NCBI GenBank assembly: GCA_963854835.1
Contig: OY978525.1
Coordinates: 62,563,355-62,627,354 of the forward strand
DNA from: Megamerina dolium
Taxonomy: Eukaryota > Arthropoda > Insecta > Diptera > Megamerinidae
DNA: 64,000 bases
Reading direction: 5' to 3'
Shown piece after piece: positions 11,880-26,800 of this stretch. Made by a program: the position numbers and the translations under genes. The notes under the pieces are model-generated. The model was given only the letters and a program-made list of their open reading frames with translations. It made no database searches and was not told the origin of the DNA. Position 1 is the stretch's first letter, and every line of letters starts with the position of its first letter.

Positions 11880-14800
11880 GTTTCTTCTAAGACAGTTAAT
11901 CATTCATATTATTAAAGACAATATTTTGTAGAAAATGGTGTGGGCTATCATGATCTTGGTCGTCTACAATCATCCACTCCAATTAATTTAGCTGTTGTTC
12001 AGGATTTGTCTGGTTCATCCACATTGCTGCTCCGCTTACATGGGGCTTTCATGGTGATCGCCTGGATAGGAACTACTTCACTAGGGATTGTGTTAGCTCG
12101 CTACTTTAAGCAAACCTGGGTCGGAAAACAATCATATGGCAAGGATCAATGGTTTGTCGTAAGTTCCTTTTAACCACCTTTTTAAAAGTAATAATTTTCA
12201 AGATTTTATTTCATAGTGGCATCGAGTTTGCATGGTTACTACATGGTCTCTCACAACAACTGCATTCATATTAATTTTCTCACAAATTGGTACCTGGTCT
12301 GCAGAACGAAATCCACATGCAATACTCGGCACGATCACAACCATTTTAGCCTTTATTCAACCCATCGGTGCTCTATTCAGACCAACACCGAGTTCTAAAA
12401 ATCGACTAATCTTTAATTGGGCTCATTGGTTAGTTGGTAATTTAGCTCATATTTTGGCAAGTATGTCATAACATCTATATTCTAAATCGAATTTATTACT
12501 AATAATATATTCATTATGATTTACAGTTGTAACGATTTTTTTCTCAGTGGAATTAGCAAAAGCTGAATTACCCGAATGGACCGATTGGATATTGGTTGCA
12601 TACGTTATTTTTAATGTCATTGTACACTTGATATATTCTGTGAGTATTTAGTTTATTCGCATATTATATTGACTTTGTCCGTTCAATACTAAAATTAATT
12701 GCAAATAGAATAAACATTTAGATGATTAAGCATTATATGATATCGAAAAAATTTTTAATTTGAACGATACCCACCTGTCGGCAAGCTATTGTCAATTCTT
12801 CCGGAAGTAACAATCTTCCATGGAAAAGCTTCTAAAAGAACTCTGACAAAACTCAGAAAAAGTGATGTCACAAGTGTTCTGCCATTCGGAACCGACTAAA
12901 ATAATTAGGTCCCCTCTAATACTGTCCGAAATTTAACACGAACGACTGTACTTGAAAAGAAGATCTGCCAAAGAGCCCTTCCGAGCTTACAAGTGCCACA
13001 TATTTATTTGTTTCATTTAAACATATATATCGTATATTCAGTTTCTAGCCAATCTAACAAGCCAACTTTTTCTGGTGTTGCAAAATTTGAATCCCAAAAA
13101 TCAAAAATGTCCAAAAATCAACAAATAATTTTTCGCGTATTCCTATACAGGAGGCGTGATTTCAAAAGGCATTTTATATGGAATATGATCAGTTTTACAT
13201 CTGTTACATAGTTCACACTCGTTAACAATTTTTGTAATTTTTTTAATGTAATTGGGGTAGTAAAATTTGTTTCTAGACTCGAGATTCGATAATTCTTCGA
13301 AAAGATCAAGTTCCTGACTGGCGGTTTAAATCCCGAAGCCTCTTCTTGTTGTGACGCAAATCGGAGTCTGGTCACAGATGTCCAGAGTGTACTGAGTCTA
13401 TAAAGGGAACACTTCTCCACGTTACTGAATCGCGATGCCACCAACAATTCCGACAGTGGAGGAGATTACCTGATAACCCCAATTACAGAAGATGGTGTTG
13501 ATGTTCCACCACCCGACCATGACGAGGTTGAAACGGCCATTTTAAGGCTGAAGAGCAATAAAGCTGCAGGCGCTGATAGCCTGCCTGCCGATTTGTTTAG
13601 GACCGGAGGCGATGAGCTGCTCGCCTGCATGCATCAGCTCATAAGCAGAATATGGTCGGATGAAAGCATGCCTGATGATTGGAGGCTCAGTGTTCTCTGT
13701 GCCGTACATAAAGAAGGAGACCCCACAATTTGTACCAATTACCGTAGAATAAGTCTCCTGAGCATCGCATACAAGGTCCTATAGAGCGTACTGTGTGAAA
13801 GATTGAAGCCCATGCTCAATAACCTGATTGGACCTTATCAGTGTGGCTTCAGACCTGGTATATCTACCATCGACCAAATTTTCACACTGCGCCAAATCCT
13901 GGAGAAGACCCAAGAAAAACAGATCGACACACACCACCTATTTGTTGATTATAAAGCCGTTAAGGGATTACCTCTACTCAACAATGTCTGAGTTCGGTAT
14001 TCACTGCATAACTCCTGTTATGAAGTGAAAATTGGGAAGGACCTCTCCGCATCGTTTAATACCGAACGGGGTTTCACACAAGGTGATTCGTTATCGTGCG
14101 ACTTCTTCAATCTTATTATGGAGAAAGTAATACGGGCTGCTGATCTACGACATAATGGCACTATCTTCAACAAAAGTGTCATTCTGTAGGCGTATACCGA
14201 CGATATTGACATAATCGGCATGAACACACGAACAGTCAGTGCTGCATTCTCAGAGTATCTAGTGTCAACAAACAGAATCCCAGCGTCTTGGACAGCACGT
14301 CACTGTTGACAACTACGCTTTTGAAGTAGTAAGGGACTTTCTCTATCTTGGAACCAGCATTAACAGCAGTAATGACGTCAGTCTGGTGATATTGCGGAGG
14401 ATCACTCTTACAAACTGTTGCTACTTTGGGCTAAGAAAGCAATTGAGAAATCGAGCCCTCTATCGAAGAACGAAAAATACACTCTACAAGTCTCTCATCA
14501 TGCCTGTCCTTACATATGGTGATAAATCCTGGACATTTTCCAACTAGGATGAGCGAATGCTTGGAGTTTTCGAGAGAAAAGTCCTACGCAAGATTCTTGG
14601 ACCTATTTGTGTTGGTGGTGAGTACCGAATAAGGTACATACATGAGCTGTACGAGCTTTATGCGCATCAAAATCCAGCGGTTGTGCTGGCTAGCTCATGT
14701 CGAGCGAATGGAAGAACACGCTCCAGTTAAGAAGGTGTTATATTCGGAACCCGCTGAAGGACGATGCAGAAGAGGAAGACCTAACCTCCGGTGGAAAGAC

Positions 14801-17800
14801 CAAGTACTGGAGAACCTGACGGCGCTTGGAATTTATAACTGGCTATCGAAGAACAGAGATGGCTGGCGAAGCATAGTTCTTCATTACTTGATCTTTGTAC
14901 TAGAAGTCAAGTGTGCCTCTTCTTTGTCGTCCACCAGCGGGTTTCGAATATAACACCCTCTTAGCTGGATCATGTTCTTCCATTTGCTTGATAGATAAAG
15001 TCCTTAACTACTGCAAAAGAGTAGTTATCAATAGTGACTAGCAGTTCAAGATGACTCTTTGTTTTTTGACTGTAGGTAGTACGTCTTTCCCTCGTTCACA
15101 GTAAGAACAAAACTGTCTTTCCAACTCGGAGAATGCTGCAGTGTCTGCTCGTGCATCAAATGTGTTCCGGAAGCAAAATCGCACTCTATAATTCATTCCC
15201 TTTTATTCTTGTAATGAGTTATAATGTAATGAGAATATAAATAAAAGATAATAGCTACGGAAATAGAAACATTTTAATTTAATAAATTGTGTGAAATATA
15301 ATGGATTTGGTTGCTGCGTGGCTAGAAGAAAATGGTGGAGATGAAAAGATCCAGTTTAAAATTATTAGAGTCTAACGTTATGGGTCTTAGTGACAAGAGG
15401 TAAGATAGAAATACAATGTTAATGTTTCTCAGGTTATCATAATTTTGATATTTTCAAGTTTTATGCAACATTTTCGGCATAATAAAAAAGTTAAAAGCTC
15501 CTCAGAGATTCACCACTATTCCAGCTATTATGAAACTATCCGCAGCATTGAACTTCCTGGCTTAAGGTGGATATCAGCACCAAATTGGCCAGGACCGAAT
15601 TAATTTAGATATGCGACCTCAATATCATTATGACTAATAAAGATGCGATGACTAATAAAGAACCAGTTGCTGTTCAAACTGGAATCGATCGCTACATTAC
15701 TGTAGTAAAGCGCAAAAGAAGTCCACAAAATTCAAAACAAATGAATTCAACAAAAATTCAAAAGCAGAACACTGCCCCTATTAGCTCGGAAAATAGATAC
15801 GCTTTGCTTTCAGGTGATGAAAGTGACGAAATTATTATCTCCAATAAAAATTTCAAACCCCCACCCATTTTCTTAAGAGAACGCAACTTAGTTAAGTTGA
15901 TTTCTAGAATTACAAGTCTTATAGGACCAAAGAATTTCCACGTTGTTCCTATTCGCAAAGGCCAAATTGAGGAAACGAAAGTGCAAATCTACAGCGAAAC
16001 TCATTATCGCAAAGTAATTGCGGAATTTGATGCTGTAAAAAAGAATTACTACACATATCAGCTAAAGAGTAGTAAGGGCTTAATCGTTGTACTCAAAGGC
16101 GTCGAACCCAACGTTGACATTAACGAAATCAAACTTGCCCTTCAGGAAGAAGGGTTTCAAGCCAAAACAGTATTCAACATTCTCAACAAGAGCAATATAC
16201 CTCAACCGTTATATCGTATTGAGCTTCAGCCTGAAACAAAACCCCTAAAAAAAGGTGAAGTACACCCCATATATAAAATTCGATATTTATTGCATCGCAA
16301 AATCACAATCGAAGAACCCCATAAGAGAACTGGACCTCCTCAGTGCAGTAACTGCCAAGAATATGGACATACTAAGACATATTGTACCCTGCCAGCTGTT
16401 TGTGTGATTTGTGGAGATCTCCATAAATCAAACATATGCCCAAAATCTAAAGGCGATGCTAGCATGAAAAAATGCAGCAATTGTGGAGGTAATCACACCG
16501 CAAATTATAGAGGTTGCTAAGTATATACAACCCTAAAGCTAAATTTCTCCGCTAGCAATCAACCTCTAAAACCAGTTGAGCAAACTCAGATAGCCAACTC
16601 AAGTAAGAGACAAAATATTGATGCAACACAATTCTTCTCTGCAATCCCAAACAAGAATCAAACCAATTCATACGCTAGCGTGTTAAAACAAAACCCACAC
16701 CAACAAAGCAATGTAAATAATGAGCAGAAACACTCACTGCCCACACAACAGCCAAGTACCCTTGAACATTTGCTTCAAACATTAATTCAGAATATGAACC
16801 AATTCATGAACTCAATGCAAACAATGATGCAAGAAATGATGAAAAATCAAACGATGTTACTCCAAACATTGCTATCCAGACCATGAGTTGTCTCAAGATA
16901 TGCCACTGGAACGCCAACGGCTTAAGCCAGCACCGTTTGGAGCTAATTCAATTCCTTGAATCCAGCCAAATCGACATAATGATGATATCTGAGACCCATT
17001 TCACTGACAAAAATTGCTACCAAATACCATATTACAAACTGTACACCACAAATCATCCGCATGGTAAGGCACGCGGAGGAACTGCCATATTGATAAAAAG
17101 CAGAATAAAACATCATGTTCTCGAAGATTTCAGTAGCGTCTACTTGCAAGCAACATCTATATGTCTGGAAGAATACATCTCTAAGCTAGTAATATCTGCG
17201 ATATACTGTCCCCCAAGATACAGTATTACCGAACAGCAATATAAAGAATTTTTCTCAACTCTTGGTAGCAAATTCTTGGTTGCTGGTGATTTCAACGCCA
17301 AACACACTCACTGGGGCTCCCGCTTAATAACTCCAAAAGGCAGAAGACTATGTTCAATCATCACTAACCATGGCTACGATGTTATTTCAAATGGTCAACC
17401 GACATATTGGCCGACGGACAAGAGGAAAATACCCGATCTCATAGACTTTGGAGTCGCCAAAGGTTTGCAGATGGAAAATATCTCCACAGAGTGTAATTAT
17501 GATCTATCATCTGACCACTCACCCACGGTAATATCTATAAAATCACCAAGCCCCCAAGGTAATTGCGTTAGAAAGAAAATAGACTGGTTAAAATTCAAGA
17601 AATATATAAATTCCCATCTTCCTCTGAGTACTGTATTAAGAAATGGACACGATGTAGACTCAGCACTCGAAAAATTCAACCAGCTGCTCTCATTAGCTCT
17701 CAGCTCAGCCACCTGCACAAAGGTATGCAAGCAATCAAACTATAGCCCATACACACCAGCCGATATTGAATTGCTAGTAAGACAGAAAAGAAGACTCCGA

Positions 17801-20800
17801 AGACAATGGCAAGAATTCAGATCACCGAATCTGAAAACACAGCTACAGCACTGCACTCGAAAGTTAAAGCAAGCCTTAAAAAATAAAAACAACAAAGAGT
17901 TAGAAGAGCACATAGCGAAATTAACACCTGGTGAAGCGTCAGACTACTCTTTGTGGAAATCAGCAAAAAACTCAAATCGGCCAATTCTCACTGATTCCCC
18001 CATCCGTTTGAGTGACGGTAATTGGGCTAGAAGCAACTGTGAGAAGGGTTTGGCTTTTGCAAACCACCTAAAAAGTGTGTTTACACTCAATCCACCCTCT
18101 TCACAGTCCTCATTACCAAAATTAACTTCTCAACCTTGCTCAATAACGCTCAAAATTAAAAAAAAGGACATATTCAAAGCAAATTATAAAGATTTAAACC
18201 CAAAAAAATCACCTGGCCCAGATAAAATTACCGGTAAAATAAAAAAAGAGCTTCCTCCGGCTTCAGTAATTCATCTCATGCACATTTTCAATGCTATCCT
18301 TCGTATTAAACACTATCCCCAATGCTGGAAAACTTCAAAAATTATTATGATAGCATAACCAGGAAAAGACCCTACAAAAGTTGCATCGTACAGACCTATC
18401 AGCCTCCTGCCTCTACTTTCTAAAATATTCGAAAAGCTACTTGTCATGAATATAACTCCATTTATTAATCTCAACCAACTGATTCCTCAACATCAGTTTG
18501 GATTTAGAAAACAGCACGGCACAATAGAACAAGTCCACCGCATTGTAACTCTGATAAGGAACACTTTTGAAGAAAAAAAGTATTGCTCAGCTGTCTTTCT
18601 TGATATCACTCAAGCTTTCGATAAAGTATGGCACGATGGCCTTATTTACAAACTCAAACTATTACTGCCTGCAAATGTCTCCTCATTGCTTAGTAGCTAC
18701 CTCACGAAAAGACAATTTCTCGTACATCACAAGGATTACACAACAAATCCATTGGATATTCACGCTGGCGTTCCTCAAGGAAGCGTTTTGGGCCCCTTAC
18801 TGTATCTCTTATACACTACAGATATGCCCAGCAATAACCATACATTTATATCGACCTTTGCAGATGATACGGCAATATTGTGCTCTCGCTCTAACCCCAT
18901 AGAAGCTACTAAACTCCTGCAGACTCATATCGATTCTCTCGAAATCTGGCTAGCAAAATGGCGTATAAAAGTCAATGAATCAAAGAGCGTACATGTAACC
19001 TTCACGCTAAGGCCAGATACATGTCCCCCACTTAAAATTAATGGCCAATCAGTTCCACAATGTTCCTCAACAAAGTACTTGGGTATTCACATCGACAGAA
19101 GGCTGACCTGGAAAAATCACATAGAGGCAAAGAAAACTCAGATCAAGCTTAAAATTAATCAGTTATGGTGGCTGATACACAAAAGATCAAAGTTGAATCT
19201 CGAATACAAAGTGCTATTATATAAAGCAATCCTGAAGCCAATTTGGACTTATGGTATTCAGTTTTGGGGCACCGCATCTCCCTCTAATATCGAAAAATTG
19301 CAGCGAATACAATCCAAGTGTAAACGCGCCTTGGTATATGAGGAACGCTAACATCCATCGAGATTTAAATGTACCCACAATTTCTGAGGAAGTTGCAATG
19401 TCTTGCAGAAGCTACATTCAAAAATTACACAATCATCCGAATCCCCTTGCTAGGCAATTGTTGCTGAGCACGGGGCATCGTCGATTAAAAAGAAAAGACA
19501 CACTGAATATGCTGTGAAATTGCTATACCTCGCGACTCACCAAATTGTGATGGAACATAGGGAATATCACATAATTTTAGTTAGTTTGTAAGATTTGATT
19601 ACTTATTGTTAGTTTCTAAGTAATTTAGAAAGATCCAATAAAGAAAACTTGTTAGAAAAAAAAAAAAAAAAAAAAATATCATTATTAGTTCTGTCAATGG
19701 CCGCTTTGGCCTCTTATGATTCACATGCCTAATGAAAGTCTGTATTTAAAAGAGAAGTTTGAAAGCGAAAAGAAGGGGACATGGATACTCGATAGCCAAA
19801 TTTCTTCTTTAGTCTAGTTAATAGTGACTTATTGAAATAATCTATTAATTCATAATTCCTAAAATTAATTTGTATTTATATTCCGGATATCCTCTGAAAA
19901 ATTCAGCAGAATTCTTATTCAATGAAAATGTCTGTAATGATCGAAAGAGTTTTCGAAGTATTCAAATGTCAATTTCCTCATCTTCTAGCTACAAAGGAAT
20001 TAAAATTATGTTCCAGAGAAATCTGCGCAAATACTAAACGTGTGTTTGGTGCATAACGTGGAACAACCTTTTAAGTTAATAAGCGAGGAAGAGGAAGCAA
20101 CAACTTTGAATTTTCTTGGAGATGACAATTTAAGAAATATTGCATGAAATATTAGAGGTGAAATAAAGAATAATATGCAATAAGTATCTATATATAATTA
20201 AACACAATTTAACATTAAGTTTTAAATACTTTTAAACAAATTATTTAATAAAAACAAATTGGCACATTCTAGTTTCAAAAATATAAATCAATATTATTTG
20301 TAAATTCAGTACAAAGAACTCTTAAAACTATATAAAATATCTAATGAAGCAAACAGGAACTTCATTGTTTAAAAAAATAACACAGCAACATTTGTAAATT
20401 CAGAGAATTTGACGCTAACGCTAATTAATAAGCATATTCAAAATACTATCAAAAATAGGCACTTCATAGCCTAAAACTAACTCAGGAACATATCATTTTT
20501 GGTTTCAGTTCATATTTTTCATATTTTTAAGTTTTTTTCTTCTTCTTATAATTTTCTTTCTTGTTATGTAATTTGTCTAGAGAGTTTTTCTCCTTTAGCT
20601 CATATCGCACTTTTGCATATTTGGAAACTTTTTTGTGGACTACCATAATAACTACTTGCTACTGTTACCATGACGGAATTTTCGTGGTATATCATTTGAT
20701 TTTCCACTTGCTTCTTGTCACTTGTCTCAAGGTATGACGCTCGTTCAGCATTATTGGACTCATCCATTTGTCCAGACAAACCTAACTGCGTATTGAGTTA

Positions 20801-23800
20801 CGTTATAGCCCGAAGTCCATTACACAAGTCATACCACTCACTGCCTCGTGGATAAAGAGCAACCGACCAACTTCTCTTCTAATGCACCACCAGTGTCATA
20901 TATGTCAGCCATATTACGCCATAGCTTAGCTTTTATGTGTGTTTTATAGTTCTCCCACATATACATAGGGTATAGGGTATTTTGAAATATAATTACATCC
21001 AACAAAGTCCCGTGAAGGTGGTCCGGGCGAATTTGCGTCGCCGACTAGTCCCTTCTACAAATTGTTGTCGCAATTTTATGTAGCCGCCGTCTTTATTGGC
21101 CCTTAGCTAAATCAGAATGACTTTGAAAAAATCCATCATGATTTTAAATTGCTGTTACTTTGTATTGGATTTTTTTTTTAGATATTTGCAATTTGTATAG
21201 TTTTGTTGAAAGCATAACATTTTCAATCAAAATACTTACATTTTAATTTCTTTACAACTTGCATGCACCAACCATAGTTGTAGAATGAAATTTCCGAAAA
21301 AAGAATGAATTTGACATTTCATATCCATATGCGTAAATTGCATTACTGAAAATTTAGTCGATGGTAGATTTACCAGGTCTGAAGCTACACTGATAATGAT
21401 TTAGCGCCGAATCAAACTGTTTTAAGAGAATCAATGATGAGATAACTTTCGTGTGTCTTCTACAACTGTCCACAATTTGTAATCCAACGGATTCAAATCA
21501 GAACTGTCACTCTTCAGAGGAATTTAATGCCTGTAAATTGGTTTGGAGCCAGGTTTTGGTCGTTTTAGCATCTATGAATGGTCATAGACCGGTGAAATCA
21601 GTTCAAATGCTTCCTTAGATGACCATGCATACTAAACTGGGTCACGAAAGTTTGCAGTTATCTAAGCGAGAGAATTTCAAATCCGGGGGAGGGATTTAAA
21701 TACGATGCGTAAATCTGCTAAGGGATGCACTGAAGAGTCCAAGATTATAACTTACGTCAAAACCAAAAGAGAAATGTCAAAGGGAATGCATTTGAGGGAG
21801 GAGATTTCGTTGTAATAAAAAACATAGATACAACTGGTGGTGTAAATAAGAAACTTGTACCAAAACTTAAGGGGCTTTATTTAATACATAAAAAACTTCT
21901 GAATGATCGCTATGTATTGAGAGACATTGAAAATCGGCAAACTACCCAAATTCCTTTATGATGGTGTTATTGAAGCATGTCACATAAGATTATGGAAGAA
22001 TAAGAGTGGTGAAAGCGGTACTTAACCGTAGAGTAAAATAGACTAATAGCCTAGACAGACGGCAGCCTAATTCCGGATTACCGGCGCACTTAATCCGAAT
22101 AAAATAATAACCTGACAGACGGCAGTATTGCGGATTAACTAAACGGCTGATTGCTGTTTTATTAGGTGTGCTCACTTACATTACTATCACTATCAATTTC
22201 TGTCGTCTATCACTCTCGATATGAGAAAATCTACAAGAAGTACGTGAACTGAAAACTATCAGAAACTTGTAAATTGACATTCACCGTTCGTAATTGACAG
22301 CTGGATTTATTTGTTCGCCAACACTTTTCATGTTGAAAACTGTAAACAATTGTTGAAAGTTTTTTGTTAGCGAACACACCTAATATTTTGTAAAATGGAT
22401 GGAGAAAAATTCACAATAGACAATTTTCAGCAGTGTTGCCATAGCAAATTGCCCTATTCCTCTTTTATTTTGAGAATTAACTCATAGAGTTTATGCGGAT
22501 TAGCTGCAGTTAATGCCCGAGTTAATTCGAACTAACTTGGTAATCCGGAATTAGGCTGCCGACTGTCTAGGCTATAAATGTTATACCCCAGGTAATCTAC
22601 TCATACACACACACACACTCGCGCTCACACATTTATCGTACACACACACACACTCGCGCTCACACATTTATCGTACACACACACGCGTGAAACTACACTC
22701 TCACCGTTCACTTACAATCCACATCAACTAGGAGAGAAAGAGAGAAGAAATACCACCCACACAGTCGTAAGTATGTTGCACAACCAACGATCGCAATCAA
22801 GGGACTCAAGAAGACTTAAATCGACAGCTGGCCTCTGGCTGTCGTGGTGTGGGGACATAACTCCATACTGGGACAGAAAGAGACCAACTCCACACACCTC
22901 ACTGTGTCGCAGAGTGTCGATTCGGTACCAATCGGCGTAGGCGACAAGGCATGTGTCGTAGTACACAGGGCACCTACTGGTTGGTAACCGCCATAGGACC
23001 CAGGCATTAGTACTAATACTAACTAACTACTAACACCATCATCTTCAATAAAACTCACGATCCGAGGTTATGTAAGAGTCAGAAGAAGAATTGGGCAGAG
23101 AGGGCCTAGCTGTTCGGAGTGCAAGTAGTCGTGGAGCGCAAACGTGGGGTAATCAACCCATTCTTATTTTTTTTTGATATTCTTGATAAGTAATATTAAA
23201 TAAAATAATATAACAAATAAATGAAACAATATAATAAATAATGGAAATAAAATAATAAATAAATGAAATAATCCAATGACTAAATGGAATAATATAATTA
23301 AATAAATAGATTCGATCTGAACCCTGCGCCGACGTGTTTGACCAGCAGAGAGCATTATATTATTTTACTTCTATTATAACCAGAGCATTAGAAAGAACGA
23401 CTTTAAATGCTATTTAAAGAGACACTTTTGACACTTTTGACACTAATAGCAGAACTGAACAATATGGAAAACACGTAATTCGGCGCTACTGCCACGATCC
23501 TGGGTATCGCCTAAACGTTGTTTGTTATACTTACTTTTGCTTTAGATCTAAGATTTACCATCTTTTATGTTTCCTTTTAGAGTTATGAGTCTACTGATTA
23601 GTGATGCCCTTCCTTTCTTATTGGTCGAAACGGCGATTATGTGATACTGCTCCGCAATCTCTTTTATTCACCGTTGTGGTTCTTTTTATTGTCGTTGTAG
23701 GTATTGGCGTTGCGGATGTCATGCTTTATGGATTTAGGTGGTGTCGGCGTTCTGGTTCTGGGTAATTTTTTTCTGTGAAAAATTAAAAGGACTCAGTTCG

Positions 23801-26800
23801 ATAGCAGGATCGCCATGTGCTGTAAATGTAAAAGATTATAAAGTTTAATATGATAAAGTTTGATATGATGATGGTCTTTTGACCTAAGAGACGTAGGCGT
23901 TTTCGTCCCTAAATGGCATTAACTGCCAGTATTAAGGAATGGAACAGAAACCAACAAACACCTTTGGTTGTCTTAAAATAAGTCTGTCTCTATTTAATAT
24001 ATTCCCATGAGATGACCCACTATTTTGCCTAATAGCCTAGACAGACGGCAGCCTAATTCCGGATTACCGAGTTAATTCGAATTAACTCGGGCATTAACTG
24101 CAGCTAATCCGCATAAACTCTATGAGTTAATTCTCAAAATAAAAGAGGATTAGGGCAATTTGCTATGGCAACACTGCTGAAAATTGTCTATTGTGAATTT
24201 TTCTCCATCCATTTTACAAAATATTAGGTGTGTTCGCTAACAAAAAACTTTCAACAATTGTTTACAGTTTTCAACATGAAAAGTGTTGGCGAACAAATAA
24301 ATCCAGCTGTCAATTACGAACGGTGAATGTCAATTTACAAGTTTCTGATAGTTTTCAGTTCACGTACTTCTTGTAGATTTTCTCATATCGAGAGTGATAG
24401 ACGACAGAAATTGATGGTGATAGTAATGTAAGTGGACAGACTTAATAAAACAGCAATCAGCTGTTTAGTTAATCCACAATACTGCCGTCTGTCAGGTTAT
24501 TATCTTATTCGGATTAAGTGCGCCGGTAATCCGGAATTAGGCTGCCGTTTGTCTAGGCTATAAGATCAATCAGACCCGGTAGTGGTGTGGTCATTATTAT
24601 AACATTAGTTTGCTTGTCGATCAGGACATAGTGTTGCTACCGCCATTATTACATTTGTTTGTTTATTTACATAACAGTAGATGCCACATAACACGTTACA
24701 TAGTATTCGCTACCACACATATAGTACACACAAGCAGAAATTACAAGGTGCGACAAATATGTATTAAGACTCGAACCATATCTTAGCAACCAAGCGCGCC
24801 ATCTATGTGTGACCACATGCGTTTTGAAGCTTCAACCTTTCTCTACTAACTGTAAAAATTTCATGTTATTTGGTTGACTTTTTTTTTTTTTTTAACAAGC
24901 TTTTTTATTGGATCTTTCTAAAATTACTTAGAAACTAACAATAAGTAATCAAATCTTACAAACTAAATAAAATTATGTGATATTCCCAACGTTCCATCAC
25001 AATTTGTTGAGTCGCGAGGTATAGCAATTTCACAGCATATTCAGTGTGTCTTTTCTTTTTAATCGACGATGCCCCGTGCTCAGCAACAATTGCCTAGCAA
25101 GGGGATTCGGATGATTGTGTAATTTTTGAATGTAGCTTCTGCAGGACATTGCAACTTCCTCAGAAATTGTGGGTACATTTAAATCTCGATGGATGTTAAC
25201 GTTCCTCATATACCAAGGCGCGTTTACACTTGGATTGTATTCGCTGCAATTTTTCGATATTACAGGGAGATGCGGTGCCCCAAAACTGAATACCATAAGT
25301 CCAAATTGGCTTCAGGATTGCTTTATATAATAGCACTTTGTATTCGAGATTCAACTTTGATCTTTTGTGTAACAGCCACCATAACTGATTCATTTTAAGC
25401 TTGATCTGAGTTTTCTTTGCCTCTATGTGATTTTTCCATGTCAGCCTTCTGTCGAGGTGAATACCCAAGTACTTTGTTGAGGAACATTGTGGAACTGATT
25501 GGCCATTTATTTTAAGTGGGGGACATGTATCTAGCCTTAGCGTGAAGGTTACATGTGCGCTCTTTGATTCATTGACTCTTATACGCCATTTTGCTAGCCA
25601 GATTTCAAGAGAATCGACATGAGTCTGCAGGAGTTTAGTAGCTTCTATAGGGTTAGAGCGAGAGCACAATATTGCCGTATCATCAGCAAAGGTCAATATG
25701 AATGTATAGTTATTGTTGGGCATATCTGTAGTGTATAAGAGATACAGTAAGGGGCCCAAAACGCTTCCTTGAGGAACGCCAGGTGAATATCCAATGGATT
25801 TGTTGTGTAATCCTTGTGATGTACGAGAAATTGTCTTTTCGTGAGGTAGCTACTGAGCAATGAGGAGATATTTGCAGGCAGTAATAGTTTGAGTTTGTAA
25901 ATAAGGCCATCGTGCCATACTTTATCGAAAGCTTGAGTGATATCAAGAAAGACAGCTGAGCAATACTTTTTTTCTTCAAAAGTGTTCCTTATCAGAGTTA
26001 CAATGCGGTGGACTTGTTCTATTGTGCCGTGCTGTTTTCTAAATCCAAACTGATGTTGAGGAATCAGTTGGTTGAGATTAATATATGGAGTTATATTCAT
26101 GACAAGTAGCTTTTCGAATACTTTAGAAAGTAGAGGCAGGAGGCTGATAGGTCTGTACGATGCAACTTTTGTAGGGTCTTTTCCTGGTTTTGCTATCATA
26201 ATAATTTTTGAAGTTTTCCAGCATTTGGGATAGTGTTTAATACGAAGGATAGCATTGAAAATGTGCATCAGATGAATTACTGAAGGCGGAGGTAGCTATT
26301 TTATCATTTTACCGGTAATTTTATCTGGACCAGGTGATTTTTTTGGGTTTAAATCTTTATAAATTGCTTTGAATATGTCCTTTTTTTTAATTTTGAGCGT
26401 TATTGAGCAAGGTTGAGAAGTTAATGTTGGTAATGAGGACTGTGAAGAGGGTGGATTAGGTATAAACACACTTTTTAGGTGGTTTGCAAAAGCCAAACCC
26501 TTCTCACAGTTGCTTCTAGCCCAATTACCGTCACTCAAACGGATGGGGGAATCAGTGAGAATTGGCCGATTTGAGTTTTTTGCTGATTTCCACAAAGAGT
26601 AGTCTGACGCTTCACCAGGTGTTAATTTCGCTATGTGCTCTTCTAACTCTTTGTTGTTTTTATTTTTTAAGGCTTGCTTTAACTTTCGAATGCAGTGCTG
26701 TAGCTGTGTTTTCAGATTCAGTGATCTGAATTCTTGCCATTGTCTTCGGAGTCTTCTTTTCTGTCTTACTAGCAATTCAATATCGGCTGGTGTGTATGGG

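Larger units (their letters stand above)
15632..19674 (+). mobile_element. Jockey-type non-LTR retrotransposon, copy A
   Basis: A 4.04-kb insertion bounded by an 11-bp target duplication, AATATCATTAT, at 15621-15631 and 19675-19685. It carries most of ORF1 and all of ORF2, an AATAAA signal and a poly(A) tail. It is 5' truncated: copy C at 31950-33465 shows about 150 further ORF1 codons. The first dozen bases repeat a neighbouring piece (ACTAATAAAG), perhaps a junction formed during end joining. Sequence is very close to copies B and C, so the family was active recently. Confidence 0.9.

Noticed and set aside
22604..22685. CRISPR-like array
   Set aside because: Only two units without distinct spacers, in a eukaryotic intron; it is a CA-rich tandem repeat.
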